64,000 nt of DNA from Lachnospiraceae bacterium (lineage in GTDB: Bacteria > Bacillota > Clostridia > Lachnospirales > Lachnospiraceae), in contig CAJTCV010000008.1 in assembly GCA_910574805.1 (NCBI GenBank), positions 153,236-217,235 of the forward strand, in the 5' to 3' direction. The position numbers and the translations under genes were made by a program. Position 1 is the stretch's first letter. Every line of letters begins with the position of its first letter. The notes beneath the pieces are model-generated. The model saw only the letters and a program-made list of their open reading frames with translations. It was not told where the DNA came from and ran no database searches. Positions 1 to 7,339 of the stretch are shown piece by piece.

Positions 1-903
1 GGCATGCCGCGTGTGAAACCGCCGCGTACCGTGGAGAAGGGCCTGTGGGAGAAGCCGACGGTTCTGAACAACGTGGAGACTTATGCGAACGTTCCGAAGA
101 TCATCCTTCAGGGAGCAGACTGGTACCGCACCATCGGTACGGAAGGATCTCCGGGAACGAAGACCTTCTCCCTGACCGGTTCCATTGAGAACACAGGTCT
201 GATCGAGGTGCCCATGGGAAGCACCCTTCGGGAGATCATCTTCGATATCGGCGGCGGTCTGAAGAACGGCGCCGAGTTCAAGGCGGTGCAGATCGGCGGA
301 CCGTCCGGCGGATGTCTGACGGAGAAGCATCTGGATGAGCCTCTTGATTTTGACTCCGTGAAGAAGTTCAACGCCATCGTCGGTTCCGGCGGTATGGTCG
401 TTATGGACACCAATACCTGTATGGTGGAAGTTGCCCGTTTCTTCATGAGCTTTACCCAGAGAGAGTCCTGCGGAAAATGTGTACCGTGCCGTGAAGGGAC
501 CAAGAGAATGCTGGAGATCCTGGAGAAGATCGTAGCCGGCGAAGGCGAGATGGAAGACCTGGACCGTCTGGAAGAGCTGGCGAACATGATCCGCAGCATG
601 GCTCTGTGCGGCCTTGGCAAGAGTGCGCCGCTTCCGGTCATCAGTACGCTGAAAACCTTCAGGGATGAATATGTACAGCATATCGTGGACAAGAAATGTC
701 CGGCGAAAGTCTGTCAGGCTATGCGCCGTTTCGCCATCAATCCGGAGTACTGCAAAGGCTGCGGCAAGTGTGCGAAGAACTGTCCGGTGGGTGCGATCAC
801 CGGCGTCCGCAAGGAATGCTATCATATCAACCCGAAACTTTGTATCAAGTGCGGCGCATGTAAGGACAACTGCGCATTTGACGCGATCTATATTGAGGAA
901 TAG
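1..903 (+). CDS. hydB: NADH-dependent [FeFe]-hydrogenase beta subunit (HydB/NuoF-like), 5' truncated by window edge
   Basis: C-terminal part (about 300 residues) of the flavin/iron-sulfur subunit of an electron-bifurcating or NADH-linked hydrogenase. The frame is open to the first base, so the true start lies upstream of the window. Visible parts are the SLBB-like segment, the NuoF-type 4Fe-4S motif ESCGKCVPCREG (near base 466), and a C-terminal two-cluster ferredoxin domain with CKGCGKCAKNCP and CIKCGACKDNCA. This fused ferredoxin tail is typical of HydB of anaerobic Firmicutes rather than of respiratory NuoF. By family knowledge the subunit binds FMN and NADH and passes electrons to HydA in the cytoplasm. 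It is followed after 11 bases by hydA, so the two form one operon. The FMN-binding N-terminus is outside the window. Confidence 0.93.
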   Translation, partial: GMPRVKPPRTVEKGLWEKPTVLNNVETYANVPKIILQGADWYRTIGTEGSPGTKTFSLTGSIENTGLIEVPMGSTLREIIFDIGGGLKNGAEFKAVQIGGPSGGCLTEKHLDEPLDFDSVKKFNAIVGSGGMVVMDTNTCMVEVARFFMSFTQRESCGKCVPCREGTKRMLEILEKIVAGEGEMEDLDRLEELANMIRSMALCGLGKSAPLPVISTLKTFRDEYVQHIVDKKCPAKVCQAMRRFAINPEYCKGCGKCAKNCPVGAITGVRKECYHINPKLCIKCGACKDNCAFDAIYIEE

Positions 904-914
904 GGAGGACAGAT

Positions 915-2621
915 ATGGGAACAATTACAATAGATGGTAGAAAGGTAGAATTTACCGACGAGAAGAATGTCCTGTCTATTATCCGTAAAGCCGGCATCGA
1001 CATTCCGACTCTTTGTTATCACTCCGAGCTCTCCACCTTCGGCGCCTGCCGTCTGTGTACGGTGGAGGACAGCAGAGGAAGGATGTTCGCATCCTGCTCC
1101 GAGGAACCCCGTGACGGTATGGAGATCTTTACCAACACAGGAAAACTGAAGAAGTATCGTAAGATGATCATCGAACTGCTTCTGGCGGCTCACTGCAGAG
1201 ACTGTACGACCTGCGTCAAGAGCGGTGACTGCGACCTGCAGGCGCTGGCGCTTCGCTTTGGCGTGACGGAAGTCCGCTTCAAAAATTATCGGGAAGAGAA
1301 GCCGCTGGACTTCAGTTCGCCTTCCATCGTCCGCGATCCGAATAAATGTATCCTCTGCGGCAATTGTGTGCGTGTCTGTAGCGAGCTGCAGGGCGTGGGT
1401 GCACTTGGATTCGCTCACCGCGGTTCCGACGCCATGGTTATGCCGGCATTTGACCGGGAGATCGCTACCACAGAGTGTGTGAACTGCGGGCAGTGCCGTG
1501 TCTTCTGTCCTACCGGTGCGATCAGCATCAAGGACGACAAGGAAGCGGTATGGGATGCTCTGGCAGATCCGAACGTGCGTGTGGTGGCTCAGATCGCTCC
1601 GTCCGTCCGTGTGGCAGTGGGTGATGCTTTTGGACTTCCCAAGGGCAAGAGCACCATGGGCAAGATTGTCAGTGTGCTTCACAGAATGGGCTTTGACGAA
1701 GTTTATGATACGAACTTCAGTGCGGACCTTACGATCATGGAAGAATCCGCAGAGTTCCTGGACCGCGTGAAGAACGGCGGCAAGCTGCCGCTTCTCACTT
1801 CCTGCTGTCCGGCATGGGTGAAGTTCGTAGGCGATCAGTTTGAAGAGTTCAAGGACAATGTATCCACCTGCCGCTCTCCGCAGGGTATGCTTTCTGCAGT
1901 GGCGAAGGAGTATTTCCGTGACCCGGCAAACGGTCAGGGCAAGAAGACCGTGATGGTATCCTTTATGCCGTGTACAGCCAAGAAGATGGAAGCAAAACGT
2001 CCCAACAGTTGTACGGAAGGTGAACAGGATACGGATTTTGTGATTACAACCACTGAGCTGGTCCAGATGATCAAGACTACCGGTATTGATTTTGCAGATC
2101 TGGAATCCGAAGCTTCCGATATTCCGTTCGGCCTTGGTTCCGGCGGCGGTGTGATCTTCGGCGTGACCGGCGGTGTAACTGAGGCAGTTATCAGAAGACT
2201 GACCGAAGGTCATGATAAGGCAACCCTGGACCGTATCGCAGAGTGCGGCGTTCGTCAGAGCGGTGAGGATGATTTCATCCGTGAGTTCACGATTCCATAT
2301 AATGGAATGGATGTGAAGATCTGTGTCGTCAGCGGACTTGCCAATGCGAGAACTGTCATGGAGCAGGTGAAAAGCGGTGAGAAAGAGTATCATCTTATCG
2401 AGGTGATGGCATGCCGCCGCGGATGCGTTATGGGCGGAGGCCAGCCGCGTCTGAAGGGCCTGAAGGCGAAGAACGCAAGAACGACGGGTATCTACAATGC
2501 AGATAATATCTCTGTCATCAAGAAATGTGATGAGAACCCGACGGTTATTGCGCTGTATGAAGGTTTCCTGAAAGGCAAGGAGCACAAGCTGCTTCACAAT
2601 GAAGAGTTCTGCTCTCATTAA
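915..2621 (+). CDS. hydA: [FeFe]-hydrogenase catalytic subunit HydA
   Basis: 568-residue cytoplasmic hydrogenase that reduces protons to H2 (or the reverse) at an H-cluster. From N to C it has a 2Fe-2S ferredoxin domain (CYHSELSTFGACRLCTVED), a His/Cys 4Fe-4S segment (HCRDCTTCVKSGDC), two 4Fe-4S motifs (CILCGNCVRVC and CVNCGQCRVFCP), then the three H-cluster signatures: TSCCPAWV, MPCTAKKMEA and EVMACRRGCVMGGGQP. All key cysteines are present. Length and domain order match the M3-type subunit of trimeric NADH/ferredoxin-dependent hydrogenases. A GGGAGG site (902-907) lies 7 bases before the ATG. A strong terminator follows the stop, ending the hydrogenase operon. The third subunit (HydC) would be upstream, outside the window. 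Confidence 0.97.
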   Translation: MGTITIDGRKVEFTDEKNVLSIIRKAGIDIPTLCYHSELSTFGACRLCTVEDSRGRMFASCSEEPRDGMEIFTNTGKLKKYRKMIIELLLAAHCRDCTTCVKSGDCDLQALALRFGVTEVRFKNYREEKPLDFSSPSIVRDPNKCILCGNCVRVCSELQGVGALGFAHRGSDAMVMPAFDREIATTECVNCGQCRVFCPTGAISIKDDKEAVWDALADPNVRVVAQIAPSVRVAVGDAFGLPKGKSTMGKIVSVLHRMGFDEVYDTNFSADLTIMEESAEFLDRVKNGGKLPLLTSCCPAWVKFVGDQFEEFKDNVSTCRSPQGMLSAVAKEYFRDPANGQGKKTVMVSFMPCTAKKMEAKRPNSCTEGEQDTDFVITTTELVQMIKTTGIDFADLESEASDIPFGLGSGGGVIFGVTGGVTEAVIRRLTEGHDKATLDRIAECGVRQSGEDDFIREFTIPYNGMDVKICVVSGLANARTVMEQVKSGEKEYHLIEVMACRRGCVMGGGQPRLKGLKAKNARTTGIYNADNISVIKKCDENPTVIALYEGFLKGKEHKLLHNEEFCSH

Positions 2622-2658
2622 AGCTTGTTTTATGAGAAGGTAATAAATGATACAAGAA

Positions 2659-2690
2659 AGAAGGCGGAGCATATGTAGCTCCGCCTTTTC
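2659..2690 (+). terminator. Rho-independent terminator after hydA
   Basis: A perfect 10-bp stem (AAGGCGGAGC at 2661-2670 with GCTCCGCCTT at 2678-2687) with a 7-base loop, an A-rich left flank and a short T run. It ends the hydrogenase operon. Confidence 0.9.
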
Positions 2691-2827
2691 TCAGAGCTCT
2701 GTTCTTATTCTGCCATCTGTACTATAAGGTGTTTTGCGGCAGGCGATGCCGTGTCCCAGTTGAGATGTGAATATAGGTTTGATTTATGCGGGCTCTTTCT
2801 GTCGGAAGCGCAAGTCATTGGAAAGGA

Positions 2828-2856
2828 TTGATGGCAGCTAATAAAAGTGATACAAT
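2828..2856 (+). promoter_or_regulatory. Sigma-A-like promoter for the sensor kinase
   Basis: TTGATG (2828-2833), exactly 17 bases, then TACAAT (2851-2856). This is the best promoter match in the ~300-base gap between hydA and the kinase. The rest of the gap (2691-2827) shows nothing recognisable. Transcription would begin near 2863, about 70 bases before the leader ORF. Confidence 0.6.
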
Positions 2857-2930
2857 ATGGTTACCGGAGAAGACAAGAGAATTTGATCGTATTTAGCAGA
2901 CTATTTGGCAGGAAAAGGAGGAATACGTAA

Positions 2931-2987
2931 ATGGCAGATAAAGAAAGACAGAATACCAAAATAGCAAGGGGAAAAGACCAGCAATAA
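2931..2987 (+). CDS. 18-residue leader ORF upstream of the sensor kinase
   Basis: Encodes MADKERQNTKIARGKDQQ behind a very strong AAAGGAGG site (2915-2922). Its TAA stop (2985-2987) is separated by one base from the ATG of the kinase, which has no ribosome binding site of its own. The arrangement suggests translational coupling: ribosomes loaded on the leader re-initiate at the kinase. The peptide is hydrophilic and has no family resemblance that I recognise. It could also be the degenerate remnant of a longer upstream gene, for example the response regulator that normally precedes such kinases, but nothing in its sequence shows that. Confidence 0.5.
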   Translation: MADKERQNTKIARGKDQQ

Positions 2988-2988
2988 A

Positions 2989-4500
2989 ATGTCCTGGACA
3001 GAGAAAAAACCATTGCAGATCAAACACTCGATCCGTAAAAAGATGACCATACTGTTTTCTGTAGTGCTTTTGGCCGCACTGACCGCCTGTTGGCTTGCCA
3101 ACAATTTTTTTCTGGAGCAGTATTATGTGGGCAACAAGGAAGAAATCTTAAAAGAAGCATATGGGAAGCTTGACGAAGCTTCGGGAACGGAGACGCTGGA
3201 AGAGGCTGGATTTATCGAAGAGCTGGGAGTGATCTGTGAGACCAATGATATCAGTCTTTTGGTCATGGGCTATAACGGTCAGGTGAAGATTTACACCATG
3301 AAAAACTATGAACTGATGAGGAACAGACTCTATATGTATCTGTTCGGGCAGTTCTCACCGGGTGGAAAGGACGGTATTCTGGAGGAATCGGGCACTTATG
3401 AGATCTGGATGAATACGGATATTTATTCTGGGATCGAGTATCTGGAGATGACCGGTTCGCTGAAGAGCGGGGAACTTTTTCTCATGCGGACGGCCCTGGA
3501 GCCTATCCGGGAGAGCGTGCAGCTGGCCAATCGGTTTCTTCTGTACGTTGGGCTTACCGTTCTGGTGGCCGGCGCTCTGATCATCCAATTGCTGGCGAAG
3601 AGGATCGCAGAGCCGCTCTTGGAGCTGGCGAAGCTGTCAGAACGGATGAGCGATCTGGACTTTGACGTAAAGTTTTCCGGCGACAAAGAGGATGAGATTA
3701 CTTTCCTGGGCAATCATATGAACCGACTTTCAGAGACGCTGGAACGGACGATATCCGAGTTGAAGACGGCAAACAACGAACTGCAGAAGGATATTGAACA
3801 GAAGACAAAAACTGATGAGATCCGTAAGGAGTTTCTCTCCAATGTATCCCATGAGTTGAAGACTCCCATCGCCCTGATCCAGGGGTATGCCGAAGGATTA
3901 AAGGAGTGTATCAACGACGATCCGGACAGTCGAAATTTCTATTGTGAAGTTATTATGGACGAGGCGTCCAAAATGAATCAGATGGTGAAGAACCTGCTGA
4001 CACTGAACGAACTGGAGTTCGGTGGCGAGGTGGTGAAGATGGAGCGGTTTGATCTGGCGCTGATGATTCACAATATGCTCCAGTCCGCCGGGATTTTATT
4101 CGAGCAAAAGCAGGTAAAGCTGATCTACGAACAACAAAAGCCGGTCTATGTATGGGCTAATGAATATAAGCTTCAGGAGGTCATGAACAATTACATCAGT
4201 AATGCGCTGAACCATGTGGACGGGGAGCGGGTCATCAAAGTCACGGTCAAGAGGCAGGAGAACACCGTGCGGGTAGGCGTGTTTAATACGGGGCGGCCGA
4301 TTCCCGAGGAAGATCTTGACCGGATCTGGGAGAAATTTTATAAAGTCGACAAGGCGCGGACCCGGGAATACGGGGGCAGCGGCGTGGGGCTTTCCATCGT
4401 CAAAGCGATCCTGGAATCCATGCACCGGGGCTATGGCGCGGTCAATTATGAAAATGGCGTGGAGTTCTGGTTTGATCTGGATGATCAGGCTGGTTCGTGA
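2989..4500 (+). CDS. Membrane sensor histidine kinase (HAMP, HisKA, HATPase), orphan
   Basis: 503 residues. A first membrane helix lies at about residues 18-42 and an extracytoplasmic sensor at about 45-175. A second helix (about 185-205) is followed by HAMP, a HisKA domain with the phospho-acceptor His288 in NVSHELKTPIALIQGYAEGL, and a Bergerat ATPase (N box NYISNALNHV; G/F boxes EKFYKVDKARTREYGGSGVG). The kinase autophosphorylates and would hand phosphate to a response regulator, but no regulator gene lies on either side. The G1 box reads FNTGRPI, with Asn where many kinases have Asp. As far as I recall, this variant occurs in VanS-like kinases of clostridia. Translation probably depends on the preceding leader ORF. 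A terminator closes the unit, so it is separate from the injection-system genes that follow. Confidence 0.9.
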   Translation: MSWTEKKPLQIKHSIRKKMTILFSVVLLAALTACWLANNFFLEQYYVGNKEEILKEAYGKLDEASGTETLEEAGFIEELGVICETNDISLLVMGYNGQVKIYTMKNYELMRNRLYMYLFGQFSPGGKDGILEESGTYEIWMNTDIYSGIEYLEMTGSLKSGELFLMRTALEPIRESVQLANRFLLYVGLTVLVAGALIIQLLAKRIAEPLLELAKLSERMSDLDFDVKFSGDKEDEITFLGNHMNRLSETLERTISELKTANNELQKDIEQKTKTDEIRKEFLSNVSHELKTPIALIQGYAEGLKECINDDPDSRNFYCEVIMDEASKMNQMVKNLLTLNELEFGGEVVKMERFDLALMIHNMLQSAGILFEQKQVKLIYEQQKPVYVWANEYKLQEVMNNYISNALNHVDGERVIKVTVKRQENTVRVGVFNTGRPIPEEDLDRIWEKFYKVDKARTREYGGSGVGLSIVKAILESMHRGYGAVNYENGVEFWFDLDDQAGS

Positions 4501-4508
4501 CCAGAAGA

Positions 4509-4544
4509 GGATGTTGCAGATATGTGCTGCAATATCCTTTTTTT
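4509..4544 (+). terminator. Rho-independent terminator after the sensor kinase
   Basis: GGATGTTGCAG (4509-4519) pairs with CTGCAATATCC (4527-4537) across a 7-base loop, one mismatch, then seven T. It separates the kinase from the injection-system cluster. Confidence 0.88.
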
Positions 4545-4585
4545 GTGTCTTTGAAAGCACTGCAAATGGTATGTACCAGGGGATG

Positions 4586-4631
4586 ACTACCTTTTTGGGT
4601 AGTGGCTTTTTCAAAAGGGGTTTGATAAAAT
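4586..4631 (+). promoter_or_regulatory. Possible control region of the injection-system operon (inverted repeat plus weak -10)
   Basis: In the 176-base gap before the first cluster gene, ACTACC (4586-4591) and GGTAGT (4598-4603) form a 6-bp inverted repeat around five T. TAAAAT (4626-4631) could be a -10 box, but there is no good -35 box 17 bases upstream (TGGCTT at best). A promoter needing an activator or another sigma factor would fit. The call is weak. Confidence 0.3.
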
Positions 4632-4676
4632 TTTGTTCAAAGAGTACATCCATCATCCATCAGGAAGGTAAGAGTT

Positions 4677-6470
4677 ATGAATAATACGAAATTATATCCA
4701 TTCGAGCGGAACCGCTATTATTCCGGAAAGATGCTGACGTCCTCCGATTTTCAGGCGGAGCAGACGTATTTTAACAACAAGCGCAGATTCATCAACAGCC
4801 TGATGTACGGCAGCGGGGTGGTCTGCGGCTTTGGCGTTTTCAGCCTGGATGATCTGTCCGTCCTGATTGAGAGCGGAGTGGCCATCGACGGCGTGGGACG
4901 GGAGATTATCATGGAATCCTCCGTGGTGAAAAAACTGTCGGCGGTGGAAGGATTTGAGACATTACATACGAATATGGCGAGTCTCTGCCTGCGTTATAAG
5001 GAGGATCCGGTCCATACCGTGTACACGATGAATGCGGGAACCGGGGAAGAAGGTCATGAATACGAATATAACCGGATCAGCGAGAACTATCAGTTGTTTT
5101 TGATGGAACAGGAAGAAGCGTCGGCTGCCTACCGGATGGAAAGTGAGTTTCTGACGGAAGGAGTCCTGTATGAGGATGAAGATTTTGCGGTCCGGCTGGT
5201 GATGCCGGCCACGGTCTGCAAAGGAAGGAACGTCAAGCTGGAAGTGCAGGCGGAAAAGCGATCGCCTGCTCACAAGACTCTCAGCTACCACGGAATTCTG
5301 CAGATTCCGGTGTTTCTGACGCCGGAGGGAGAGCATGAGGTGGAAATCGAGCTTTCCGACGTGTCCCTGGCGGAAGGGGATTCCCTGAAAAAAGAATACT
5401 GGCTGACCACTCAGGATGTAACGATGCTGGATACGACGGTTCTTTTAAAGAGCGGAACGGCCCGGGTACATATCAATGGAATCCTCCAGGAAGCGCCCTC
5501 CGGGTGTTCGGTCCGGGTGATGATCGCGGACTGCCGTCCCAGAGAGCTGGTAAGCCGGGAGATCGGCCGCATGAGCCTGGAGATGAAGAGTATGGGAGAT
5601 GTGCGGGATTACATCCGTCTGGCGGATCTAAAGCTGGTGCGGACCGAGAATGCCTACATCATTGAGGAAGTGATCGAAAAAGGGGTGAAGACCTACATCA
5701 CGGCCCCGGCCCAGGAGATGCTGCGGAACGAATACCTGGAGTATTTTATGAAAGAACCGGTGCTTTTAAAAGACGACGACGTTTTTCCGGAGCGTCTGCC
5801 CAGCCAGAACCCGGCGCTGCCCGGGGGCAGGACGCCGGAGGTCGCCACGGGTATTCTGGAGATTCCCCTGGGGGAGTCGGCAAAGAGAGGCGATATCCGG
5901 TATTCCGGCGAGATCATGCACGGCCTGGGCAGCGGAAACGTCTACGTGGATATCGGCTATGAGTATATCACAGATGACCCGGCCCTTAAGACCAGCGCAA
6001 GAAACACCATCTACGGGAGCACGGAGCTCTTTCAGAGCGAGAATTCCATGGCAGCGGACGCGGAGACGGCGGTCAAAGTAATGAATGACAAGGGAAGCTT
6101 TGTGGTGGCTGTACGGCTTCTCCAGAATGTAGACTATCTGGTGCTGACCTACCGCTGGGTGGCGATCCGTTTCCCGGCAGGCAATGACCTGGGACTGATG
6201 GAGAATCACAGCGGGAAGAGTATCTCCGTTGATACGCCTACGGTGGTGATGGGCACCAGAGAGAGTCATTATTTCCATGTGAAGTACCACAATATGGACA
6301 GCTGCAGTGTGGCATATGAACTGGCAGAGCCGGGGAGCGGTGAGATCACGTCGGACGGCGTCTATACCGCGCCTGCGAAGGAAGGCGTCTATGAGATCCG
6401 GATCTATTGCATCGATATGCCGGTGATCTGCACCTATGCTTATGCTATCGTGAAGAAGAAAGAGGCTTAG
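4677..6470 (+). CDS. Injection-system-associated protein with ERNRYYSGKMLT head
   Basis: 597 residues, no signal peptide or membrane segment. The N-terminal ~90 residues (FERNRYYSGKMLTSSDFQAE, then YGSGVVCGFGV and GVAIDGVGREI) match a motif I know from conserved proteins encoded in contractile-injection-system clusters of Gram-positive bacteria and cyanobacteria. The middle is unassigned. The last ~90 residues (from about 505) look like an Ig-like fold of the kind that follows repetitive bacterial surface domains. It is the first gene of the cluster; its stop is two bases from the next start. The role is unknown. A baseplate-associated or anchoring component is an inference from position and from the head motif. 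Confidence 0.6.
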   Translation: MNNTKLYPFERNRYYSGKMLTSSDFQAEQTYFNNKRRFINSLMYGSGVVCGFGVFSLDDLSVLIESGVAIDGVGREIIMESSVVKKLSAVEGFETLHTNMASLCLRYKEDPVHTVYTMNAGTGEEGHEYEYNRISENYQLFLMEQEEASAAYRMESEFLTEGVLYEDEDFAVRLVMPATVCKGRNVKLEVQAEKRSPAHKTLSYHGILQIPVFLTPEGEHEVEIELSDVSLAEGDSLKKEYWLTTQDVTMLDTTVLLKSGTARVHINGILQEAPSGCSVRVMIADCRPRELVSREIGRMSLEMKSMGDVRDYIRLADLKLVRTENAYIIEEVIEKGVKTYITAPAQEMLRNEYLEYFMKEPVLLKDDDVFPERLPSQNPALPGGRTPEVATGILEIPLGESAKRGDIRYSGEIMHGLGSGNVYVDIGYEYITDDPALKTSARNTIYGSTELFQSENSMAADAETAVKVMNDKGSFVVAVRLLQNVDYLVLTYRWVAIRFPAGNDLGLMENHSGKSISVDTPTVVMGTRESHYFHVKYHNMDSCSVAYELAEPGSGEITSDGVYTAPAKEGVYEIRIYCIDMPVICTYAYAIVKKKEA

Positions 6471-6472
6471 AG

Positions 6473-7318
6473 ATGTTCTATCAGTCACAGAAGATGAAGC
6501 TTCGATGTGTCCGCATTGTGAAAAAAGGCAGGACGAACGACATCGTCATATGTGAGGATCTGCATACCTCTGCCCGGAATCTGTACACGCTGCTGGTGAT
6601 CAGGGAGCATGAGATGGTCAAGACCTATCTGGAAGTATTTGAACAGGCAGGACTTGCGGCCCAGGACTCCTATATTGACTGCTTTTCCGATCAGGGCGCC
6701 TTCTGTATGGTGTTTGCCTACCAGCAGGAACGGCCGCTGAAGGAATTTTACATGGGAGAGTCCTACACGCTGACGGAATGTGAGAATGTGTGCTTTGGCA
6801 TCATTATGGCCTGTATTACTTCCAATCTGCCCTATCCGCTTCTGTATCTGATTCTGGAGCAGGGACAGCTTCATCTGTCGAAAGATCATACGGTCTGTCT
6901 GGGCTATCAGATTGATCTGGAGGAGCTGGACCCGGGGAAAACCGAGCGGGACTGTGCGGTGCAGTGCGCGTCGATTCTGCGGGATCTCTTAAAGCCCAAG
7001 GCTTCTCAGAAGGCGTTTAGCTACCGTCTTCTGGAGAAAAAGATCGCACGGAAAAGTTACGGGCAGCTCATGGAACTGTACAAGGATATCCGGATTACGG
7101 CGGCGCCCGGACAGAAGATGGGGTTCAGAAAAAGAGCGGCGGGATGGTTTCGGCGCAATCAGGACGGACTGTTCCGGGTTCTTCTGTATCTGTGCGCAGT
7201 GCTTGCGGCGCTGGTGCTTCTCTCCTTGCTGTCTCAGCTGTTTCTGGGAGATATACCATGGCTTCGCCTTCTTTTTAATGGATTTAAGATCATCGGGACC
7301 GAGACACTGGTCAGATAA
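6473..7318 (+). CDS. Membrane-anchored pseudokinase-like protein
   Basis: 281 residues from the ATG two bases after the previous stop; a longer in-frame reading from 6407 would overlap the upstream gene and has no better start signal. Residues ~1-215 look like a worn protein-kinase fold. The segment LPYPLLYLILEQGQLHLSKD followed by HTVCLGYQIDLEEL sits where the catalytic and DFG loops would be, yet HRD, DFG and a clear lysine/glycine-loop are missing. A basic stretch then precedes one membrane helix (LLYLCAVLAALVLLSLLSQL, ~237-257) and a short outside tail. Pseudokinase plus single helix recalls EssB/YukC of type VII secretion, but I see no direct sequence identity. It probably scaffolds the membrane side of this system. 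The fold assignment is inference. Confidence 0.5.
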   Translation: MFYQSQKMKLRCVRIVKKGRTNDIVICEDLHTSARNLYTLLVIREHEMVKTYLEVFEQAGLAAQDSYIDCFSDQGAFCMVFAYQQERPLKEFYMGESYTLTECENVCFGIIMACITSNLPYPLLYLILEQGQLHLSKDHTVCLGYQIDLEELDPGKTERDCAVQCASILRDLLKPKASQKAFSYRLLEKKIARKSYGQLMELYKDIRITAAPGQKMGFRKRAAGWFRRNQDGLFRVLLYLCAVLAALVLLSLLSQLFLGDIPWLRLLFNGFKIIGTETLVR

Positions 7319-7339
7319 TCGGCGAAAGGATAAAGCTTT

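Noticed and set aside
888..2672. Long open frame on the minus strand opposite hydA
   Set aside because: Mirror of hydA in codon pattern; the plus strand has all H-cluster motifs, and the minus reading shows no domain.
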